Below, in pieces: positions 56,471 through 64,000 of a DNA stretch of 64,000 nt (positions are counted from its first letter, which is position 1; the number at the start of each line of letters is the position of its first letter). The position numbers and the translations under genes were made by a program. The notes beneath the pieces were generated by a model that searched no databases, was not told the origin of the DNA, and was given only the letters and a program-made list of their open reading frames with translations. The stretch comes from Sphagnum compactum (lineage: Eukaryota; Bryophyta; Sphagnopsida; Sphagnales), in NCBI GenBank assembly GCA_965153455.1, contig OZ234495.1:10164875-10228874 (forward strand), given 5' to 3'.

Positions 56471-59400
56471 CTACTCCAGTCGATACATGGTGATTTCTTG
56501 CTGCTTGAAATATCGTCGGTCTTCCTCATCCACTAGCACCAAATTAAGGTAGTACTTCACACTAAACTTGTTGTTGATGTTGCGGTAAGTGGGTGTCAAA
56601 TCATATGGACTCAGGAATAACCGTATGGGTATAGACTCCCCTGCACCAACGATTTTCACATGGCAATCAGTCAATTTTTGCATGGAAACCAATCATGTAT
56701 GGAGGGCAAAAGGGATAAAGATGGGCTAATGTTGCATTTAAGCTCCCAATCAGCCAATAAGTTAAACATTCAAAGTCAAGACTCCAAAGTGAGTGGAAAG
56801 GCACAAATTGGCTAGTCAATATCTAAACCCAGATTTCACAAGTCAATGGAAATACCACGAACTGGAGCGCCATCCATAATCTCATACTTAGCCAGAGTCT
56901 CGCTCTCATTGTAAGTGTTTGGTCCAGATCCTGTTGACTCTCGTCGTCTTACTTCAAGCTCCATGTGCTTTATTTTGATCCGCACTAGCAAGAAGTAAAT
57001 CTTTCCCACTATCACATCCTTCAGATGGTATCTGCGCAAATGACACATCCAGTCCAAGTGTGAACAAATTGTCACTTCAATTTGGTGTGCACAATTTGAA
57101 GTCACCAGTGACACATGATGAAATTGCATCAGGCTGGTCACTGCATGTGCTATGTAGCATACAAGACTGGTACAGTTATAACAAGCCAGTGTGGACTCTG
57201 AAAATCCTGTGTCGTCAATGAAATTCTGGGAAAAATAAAATATAAGAACCATGAACAAGAGATCCAGGAAAACTGTATCTCACTTGCTTTTGCTGTATTC
57301 AAACTCAATGTGTAGGCAGTCCTCAATCCCAACCTCCATCTGACTTTCACACCCATCATTTTAGCCAAGAAACTAGAAGCCAGACAAACCACATAAATAG
57401 CCCCTAATGGCTTTACCCTGTACATGGATCAAACCACTACTTTAATCCCTAGGTCCTAAATGAGGAACTCCTTTCTCTCCCAAAATTATGTTCCTTGTCT
57501 CCATGATACGGAAACTTTGAGGGGACTACACTAAATACTGGTGTTGAAGAATAAATCAGAGAATACAAGCTCACCTTGATGCTGTTATTGATCTCAGGTT
57601 GTGGTGAGTAGTTATGTACCTGCACCAAATTCGTTCCAGGTGTATCTTAACCTGTCACTACTTCTCATAAAAGAAAAGATAGCACAGACTTCACACAGTA
57701 ATTGCTACTTTAAAACACTTACGAAAGGCCTTACCCAAAAATCTCTGTACTCCACAATGTTGGTTGCATAACTGCGACTGATTGTCACTTTCAACACATA
57801 TCTGCATGCAGAGGCAAGGATGGAAATCACATGATGGGATCTTCACAGATAAATCACAAAGCTGCAGAAACTCTTTCTAAAACCATGAACATCTAATGTG
57901 GAACTTGTAGTGAAAGATTCCCTTGCATTTATCCCTGCAAGCATAGACATAGGAAAGCAGAGATGGCTAACATAGAATCGAGTAGATCTCCTAACCCACC
58001 TCCAATCATGGCCCCATCACCAACTACCCCAGACTAGGCCTTAAGATAAACCATTGTGCTTGGATTGATTTATCATAGGGCAGCATACTGTACCTGAGTC
58101 TGACATTGACACCATTGTAGGATTCATACTGCATTTCAACTGTGGAGAACTCAAAAGGGTAGGTCTTGCATTCCAAGATTTCACCAGGCACATCAAGCTC
58201 TCTGACTGTATTGTTCCCCCAACCATACAGGCCTCCCTTTTTTACTTCAGTTTTTCTTGCACATAAGTTGTGATGACTTTGTAAGTATTGAGAATTTCAG
58301 ATCCATCAACATGTTAGTGAACAGGATAAAGAGAAGATCCAACCCTAAAGAACACAGAAAAACATGAGAAGCCATTTAAATAATGGCAACAGTCACAAAA
58401 ACGGTTAAGTGACCTGCAACAGCAACATGTATTACTGACCGGCTACCATAACATCCCAACTCACTTCCTCAGCTCTCAGCAGTGAATGAAGGTCAATGTC
58501 ATACATTAGTCAACATACTGAGTTTCTATCAATACACTGGCAGTAACAGGAAGACTGAGCCATGATGCTGGCTACCTCAACAAAATGTGAAAGCAAAGGG
58601 GATGACCAGGGAAAATAAGAAGAAAGAGGAACATAAAAAGAGAAAGACCAAAAACAAGAACCAAATGAGGGAAGAGAAAGAGAAAAGGGTTTAGCAAAAC
58701 AGAGAAAAGAACAATATTTTGCAAAGATCCCCACTCACAATTTGAAAAACCCTTCAAATAGTCATTTTGAAGATTCCAAAGGCAGGAACACCAGACAGAC
58801 ATCTTTGTTTGTTAAGCAAACCTCTGGTTCATTACAAGAGAAACTTCAAAGAGTGATTTATTCTTTTCAGAAGACTAATTAAGCTTGCCATTTTGAGCTA
58901 TGAAGAACGCGTTTGAGATATAAATCGGGGAAAAAAATGACTATTGATCATTCCAAATTTGGCAGTTCCTGAAATATTGGAATCCACATGAGGCATATGC
59001 ATCATGCTAATATCTGCATATTTGCTGTAAACACTTGTAAGAATGTCAATGTTCAATCCTTTTGAGTCCTTTGCGAATTGAAAAATCCAATAAATTTCAA
59101 GGGAGCCACTAGATAAGTCATTATAATTGAAGAGTAGGTCCTCCAATAACATGGATAGAAGGAGAATTCACAGCTTACCCAGAGAGGTGAAGTCATAGAA
59201 ACTGCCCCTGTCAAAGTAGAGCTCTGCACATGAATCACACACAATGTTCATTGAACAAAGAATCTTCTTCTGTATTTGTAAGGTCACAACAGAAATATTC
59301 CAAAACTTGCAGCAGTCATTGAGCACAAAAGCTTCATTTCATCAAACATGTGAAAACATTTTCACAAGTACAAAAACTTCTTGCAGTTTCAGTCAACCTG

Positions 59401-60513
59401 AATAGAACTGAGAGATGGCCCGAGAACAGGGTTATAGAGATGTTAGATCTGACAACATATCAGCAGATAGGAAAAAGAGAAGACACAATGCTATGAAACA
59501 GAAAAAAAACAGAGGAAAAGTGAGGAAAGTTTAGAACAACAGTGACCAACTATGCAAGAAGGAACAGTACCTATTTGACCCAGAAGCTCAATCTTCACCC
59601 CCAAGTGCTCCACCTTCTTACCTGGCAAGGGTTCAATGCGAACCTGCATTCACAAAATACAACCAATTGATCCACAGAATTTTGACAATTTACAGATTCC
59701 TTGACAATGGAAAAACACACCTAATCTTTTCCTTCTCCTTCAACCAACAAGGGGTTGGAACTCAAAATTCCAAAAACACCTGATTCAAATGTCCATGTGG
59801 CAAAAGTATGAGGCTGAAAATCAGGGAACTCTATTTGGTTTCCAAAGTGACAAATACTGAAAAACTTCTGACAAAAAAAAGCCACCATGACAACAGAATA
59901 GTTTCTGAAGAAGAACTTACCTCCCCAGCAACACTGTCTTGGCCGAGGAACAAAGGTACCATAACAACTTGCCCATTTTCCTTCTTCACAGGTGCCTGCA
60001 CAAACAAGAAAACAATCTTGTGCTTATATACATAATAAGCTAGTAGTATATTACAGCAACAACAGCATAGAAACCCCACATGTGATAGATATCACAACCG
60101 CTGATGGAGGATTTTGAGCTCCTTTGCAAGTGCAACCATCTTGTTGTCAACCAAAGGTTTGCATCTCTGGTTGGATGCAGAATCATGACACAAGAGCATC
60201 ACAAATCTTCCCAATCTGTTGACAGGCTTTAAGCATCTTTCAAACACCATGGCATAATCGACACCTCATTGCAGCAAAGTGAGTGTGTGCATTATCTTTT
60301 TCTTTCACATACCAGAAGCCTGAGATTTCCCAGCAGCAGGGGGATGGGGGCATTACTTACCTGCTTTCGTGTCTCTGCATCAGAGAACTCAATGCCAACT
60401 TTGCATGGTGGCCCAAAAGCTCCAACCAGAAAGTTCTGCAACACAGACTTGCAAAAAGAAGGAAAAAAATATCACTCACTAGTATCAGAATGACTATGCA
60501 AAGAACCAACCAT
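56471..60513 (-). CDS. VPS26: Vacuolar protein sorting-associated protein 26 (retromer subunit)
   Basis: Exons: 60435-60361, 59995-59921, 59643-59571, 59223-59179, 58205-58094, 57801-57735, 57619-57575, 57339-57284, 57031-56856 and 56640-56471, all in phase. With an initiator ATG at 60513-60511, spliced over a short intron with a weak GTTGGT donor, the protein has 298 residues, close to plant VPS26 (about 300). VPS26 has an arrestin fold and forms the retromer core with VPS35 and VPS29, recycling vacuolar sorting receptors from endosomes. Conserved blocks: NFLVGAFGPPCKVGIEF, VPLFLGQDSVAGE, KVEHLGVKIELLGQIELYFD, FYDFTSLVRELDVPGEI, YPFEFSTVEMQYESYNGVNV, NYSPQPEINNSIKMEVGIED, KIYFLLVRIKIKHMELEVRR, MDGAPVRGESIPIRLFLSPY, NINNKFSVKYYLNLVLVDEE, YFKQQEITMYRLE. 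The start exon is the uncertain part. A (GA)n run lies in the presumed leader at 60832-60876. Confidence 0.96.
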
Positions 60514-60826
60514 CAGATAAGTTTGCCATAGACTTAGGGTTTCAGCTGGCAGCAGTAAAAGAGCTGCAAATGCTCCCTTGCTTCCCTGGAGAATCCAGCT
60601 TCTGGTTTCACTTGAAGCAAGCTCAGGTGACAGAGAAAAGCTACATCAGAAGAGAGAAGCTCACAATGACAAGAAAAAGCTACAACTGAGGAGAACAGTT
60701 CACAACAGTCTAGGGTTGCAACCGATTGTAAGAATGGAACAGAGAGAGAACCAGCCAGCGATCGATCGCAGTCAGATCCTTGCTTTCCGGCTCTCCAGTT
60801 GCAATTGTCTGTGAAACTTGGAAGAA

Positions 60827-60880
<54 letters not shown>

Positions 60881-61977
60881 ACCGCGGTTGCAAAACACAA
60901 GAAACAAACAAACAACATGGGGAAAGAAGAAAAGGATGGAGCTAAGGACCATGTCTGTCTGGTGTGCCGAAGACTAATACGTCGTGATGCGCCTTTCGTC
61001 GCAACCTGCGTTACGTCTCACTCAAGGATCCTCCCTGGGCCTCCTTCTTGTTCTTGATCTTGTTCTTCTGATGATGACGGTGATGGTCCTTCTTTCCCTC
61101 CACAAGGCACAGGAGAAGAGAGACGATTCTTAAGAAAGAGACGGGCAGAAGAATGAGTCGAGGAAACGGAAGCTGTTGACAAAAGAAAACGCCCCCGCGC
61201 GCGCGCGTGCGCGCTCTCCAGAAGTCGATCAAGAATAACTCCCACACACGCAAGTGCTTGAAACCTAGAAAGCCGACGAAAGTGCGTTCACAGGAACACG
61301 CGGGAAACAACGGTCCGCCAGTTCGTCAGATCAAAGAGCTTCCGACGTTCCGACGCCCATTGATCGATCGAGCGATCACTGAAAGGACGCCTTCTCTCTT
61401 GGCTTCTCTCACTTTCTCTCTCCCTCGGGTTGTCGTTCGGGAAGGGAAGTTCGAAGGTTTCGCCCGCCCGGACATGCCGAAACCGTCGTCGTCGTCGTCG
61501 TCGTCGGCGTGGGTCCCTCTTCTTCGCTCTCCCTTCCTCGCGCTTCCCCGCGAGCGCAACGTTCGCATTTTCAGGTGGTGGTACTTCAGGACAGCACATT
61601 TCCGAGCAAGTTTCAAGCTTCTCTTCTTTTGGGGTAAGTCTCCTCTTCTTTTCGATTCTTGTCGGGAGCTTGCCGTAATAGTGCTTCGCATTGGGGTTGT
61701 TGCTACTATCGCTTGCTTTTTCGGAATGTCTTCTTCTGTCTGCGGCGAGTACAAGAGAGGTTTTGTGTGATTCTTCCGGGAGCGGATTGAAGAAAGAACT
61801 GCTATCTCTGTGTGGTATGGGACTAGGGTTTGGAGGGAGTCAAGAAGCTTGTTATTGCTGGCTTCTTCTTCTTCTTCTTCTTCTTCAGTAGTATATGAGC
61901 AAGAAAGACGCATCGAAGGAGAAGCTTGCGCTTGCGTGCGTGAAACCCTCGCTCGCAGAGACGGGAATCCTTTGAGG
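60514..61977. promoter_or_regulatory. Divergent upstream region of VPS26 and the ULP1-like gene
   Basis: About 1.5 kb between two head-to-head starts. It contains (GA)22 at 60832-60876, an alternating purine-pyrimidine CGCGCGCGCGTGCGCGC block at about 61196-61213, GATCGATCGAGCGATC palindromic sequence near 61362 and (GTC)n at 61485-61506. GC content rises toward the right-hand gene. Long frames here look like composition artefacts. Confidence 0.5.
60832..60876. repeat. (GA)22 microsatellite
   Basis: An uninterrupted GA run upstream of VPS26; it reads as (TC)n on the coding strand. Such tracts in plant leaders can bind GAGA-type (BPC) factors. Confidence 0.97.
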
Positions 61978-63327
61978 ATGGGCGGTGGTAGTGTGCTGAA
62001 TGAGTCGCATCTACAGTCTTCGCGGAAGCGGCGGCATTTGTTCAAGATGCAACATCAAGGTTCTTCTTCACATTTTCTTCCGCACTCTTCTTCTTCTTCA
62101 GGAGGACCGCCGCCGCTGCCGCAAAAGGCTTCGGCTTCTTCTTCTTCTTCGGGAGGTAATAACAACAACGATCAGCATCATCATAGTTTTGTTTCCTTGG
62201 GATATGGATATGGCGTGGAAGCCAGTTTCCTCGAGCCATTTGAGAAACGGTTGAGAACGCTGGTGAGTAGTACTCGTACTCCTCCTCCTCCTCTTCTTCT
62301 GCGAGGCCACCAGGACTGGTTCTCTTCATCTTCTTCCTCTCATGGCAATGGCATTGCATCACCTGCGGTGGTAGGAGAATGGTTCAAAGAAAAACTTGTA
62401 GTGAAAACTCCTTGGCATCGTGGAGGAGGAGGAAGAGAAGGAGCAACACCTCAGCTCCGATTTTTTTCGCCTGCTCTGCCAAGTACTACTGTGAAAGAGG
62501 CAACAAGGGCACAGAAGCAATGGGAAGCAAAGCTGCAATCCTCCAAAGTACTAGCACAAGAGGCTCTGAGCAGCATTAGAAGAAGACCAGTGGATGCTGG
62601 TCTGAGACTCACAGATGCCCCTCATCATGAGCTGCTGTATCAGCAGAAGGACTTGGAGATGAGACGGGAGTTAGAGGATTACAAGCGGGTTGTGAACATG
62701 GTGAATTCCATGGTTCCACTTACAAGTGATGAAGGAATTGCATCTGTCTCTTCGCCCTTGAATATCCTCCGAAGGCACAGCAGCAATCTACAACAAGGGC
62801 CAAGCCGGCTGTTCAGCATTCAACAAGATGGAGTAGGTTCTCCTCCAACAAATGGCACAGCTTGGAGCCTTCCAGGAGCTTCTGGTAGATCCTCTTTGCA
62901 AAGAAAGAAGGGGGTTTTGTTTTGGCAATCTTTCTTTGGTATTCCATCACCCAAGAAGCTCTTGTGTTGTAGGGGAGAAGGGAAAGGAAAGGGTACTACA
63001 CTTACATACCCAGTTTGTGTTTTGCCCATTGACAATTTGTCTCCAGGAAGCCACAGTAGTAAACCACAGACACAAAATGGTGATAATGGAGGAGAGGGAG
63101 TTTCTGGAGATGATACCACAAAAGGCACAGAGAAGGAGATCAGTGGGGCTCTTGCCTGGAAAGCTTTGCTGGCGAAGGCACACAATCATACAAGAGAAGC
63201 TCGACTCAAGACGTTTGACAATGATGCCGACTATCTCAGTACTCATCTGAAGAATTTGCAGATCACACGAGAGGAACAGACAGCAAGAAGGGAGAAACAG
63301 AGGCAGGCCAAGAAATTTGAAGAAAAG
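61978..63327 (+). CDS. First exon of a gene resembling ESD4/ULP1 SUMO proteases (partial)
   Basis: ATG at 61978 opens a 450-codon exon that ends at AAG before GTAATA at 63327, in phase 0. The gene continues past the window, so no catalytic domain is visible. The N terminus has a basic cluster (SSRKRRHLFKM), then Ser/Pro/Gly-rich and poly-Ser stretches. Residues about 180-250 are charged and helical (ARAQKQWEAKLQSSKVLAQE, LYQQKDLEMRRELEDYKRVV). The end is again helical: LAWKALLAKAHNHTREARL, HLKNLQITREEQTARREKQR. This order (basic N terminus, disordered Ser-rich part, then a 'WKALL..R..L..L' helix before the protease domain) resembles plant ULP1/ESD4 enzymes, which process SUMO at the nuclear envelope, but no diagnostic motif is present; another coiled-coil nuclear protein is possible. 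The frame is open upstream to 61810, but 61978 has the best context. Confidence 0.55.
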
Positions 63328-63347
63328 GTAATATTTTCTCTTTTTCC

Positions 63348-63419
<72 letters not shown>

Positions 63420-64000
63420 TTCAGCTGTCTGTGTAGCATATTGTATATACCTGTTATATGATATTCAGAGGATAAAAACATGGAATATGTCAACTCCCCA
63501 TTTTTTATAGACAAACAAACAACATTCTCAAACAAGAATACGTGAATTTCATCAATCAACGTAAGCACTACTGCTGTATGAGGGATGACCACAATCAGAT
63601 ATACTGGCTACCATATTGCATCTTGAAACAGACTGTACACACAACAACATATCATCTACTCATCTCAGAAATTGACAGGTAGACAGACTTCTGTGATGTA
63701 AGATTGGATGGGACCAGAGTTAGTTTCTTGCACATGAGAGAACTGTTTTGTCTTTAGAGTTTTTTGAAAGGTTTTGTGATTTCAGACATATCCCAAGCAA
63801 GCTATCAAATTTAGCTATGGAATGAAGTACCTGAACTGAGTCAGGGATACAGGCTTTTGCATCTTCTGATTGTCATGTGTCACCTTACTTGTGCAGTAGG
63901 AATGCACTCTGGTTCTAAAAAGTTGCAATGGTGCACACTGCATTGCAGACTTTGTAGACTTCCCATGAGTTTGTGCTGGTGCTCCAACTCATGGGAAGAC
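63328..64000. other. First intron of the ULP1-like gene (partial)
   Basis: Starts with the donor GTAATA and contains a long (CT)n run. No exon of the protease domain could be recognised before the window ends. ACTCATGGGAAG-type sequence is inverted near 63960-64000 (CTTCCCATGAGT and ACTCATGGGAAG), a small hairpin. Confidence 0.5.
63346..63417. repeat. (TC)n microsatellite in first intron
   Basis: About 34 CT dinucleotides with one CTCGCTC interruption near its start (about 63358). It begins about 20 bases after the donor, the same arrangement as in the small gene at 42.8 kb. Confidence 0.97.

Noticed and set aside
61207-62045. Long frames of 180-240 residues on both strands upstream of the ULP1-like start
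   Set aside because: CpG- and poly-Ser-driven composition artefacts overlapping in several registers; no domain seen.

Overview
This is nuclear DNA of a land plant. Nearly every gene is split by short introns (about 70-700 bases, GT..AG), and the families are plant ones: a GDA1/CD39 apyrase of the APY7 type, a DNL zinc-finger HSP70 escort protein with a transit peptide, a chloroplast-type second 3-dehydroquinate synthase, a trihelix factor and a USP/kinase-like gene. There are short TTTAGGG runs, a plant-type hAT transposon and AT-rich intergenic DNA. I cannot tell seed plant from fern, lycophyte or bryophyte by reading alone. No bacterial, organellar or CRISPR features were seen, and no tRNA or rRNA gene.

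Layout. 1.8-3.2 kb (-): intron-free PRP38-type splicing factor. 7.0-10.4 kb (-): seven exons of a type II (archaeal-type) 3-dehydroquinate synthase. 10.5-12.8 kb (-): remnant of a USP/kinase-like gene cut off by a small inverted-repeat element. 16.3-20.5 kb (+): OTU deubiquitinase. 20.5-26.6 kb: hairpins, inverted repeats and tandem repeats. 26.6-30.6 kb: a decayed hAT transposon with recognisable ends. 30.6-37.0 kb: AT-rich, no gene found. 37.0-38.7 kb (-): trihelix gene with two compensating frameshifts, head to head with 39.0-41.1 kb (+), the DNL zinc-finger protein. 42.6-43.8 kb (+): small unrecognised four-exon gene. 44.4-46.9 kb (+): APY7-like apyrase. 50.0-53.2 kb (-): sucrase/ferredoxin-like protein. 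53.6-55.3 kb: CTAC-rich tract and a tandem satellite of 229-base period. 56.5-60.5 kb (-): VPS26 retromer subunit, ten or eleven exons. 62.0-63.3 kb (+): first exon of a gene resembling ESD4/ULP1 SUMO proteases, running off the right edge.

The genes are unrelated housekeeping genes, not an operon or cluster. Themes are chloroplast proteins (dehydroquinate synthase, DNL protein), ubiquitin/SUMO proteases (OTU, possible ULP1) and endomembrane functions (VPS26, apyrase). Exon borders were placed by hand from GT/AG sites, reading phase and family conservation; first exons are the least certain parts. I found no convincing new biological system. The most unusual items are the archaeal-type dehydroquinate synthase, the element-truncated kinase-like gene, the compensated frameshift in the trihelix domain, the inverted-repeat loci at 22.5-23.3 kb, and the hAT element with near-matching 8-base target duplications.
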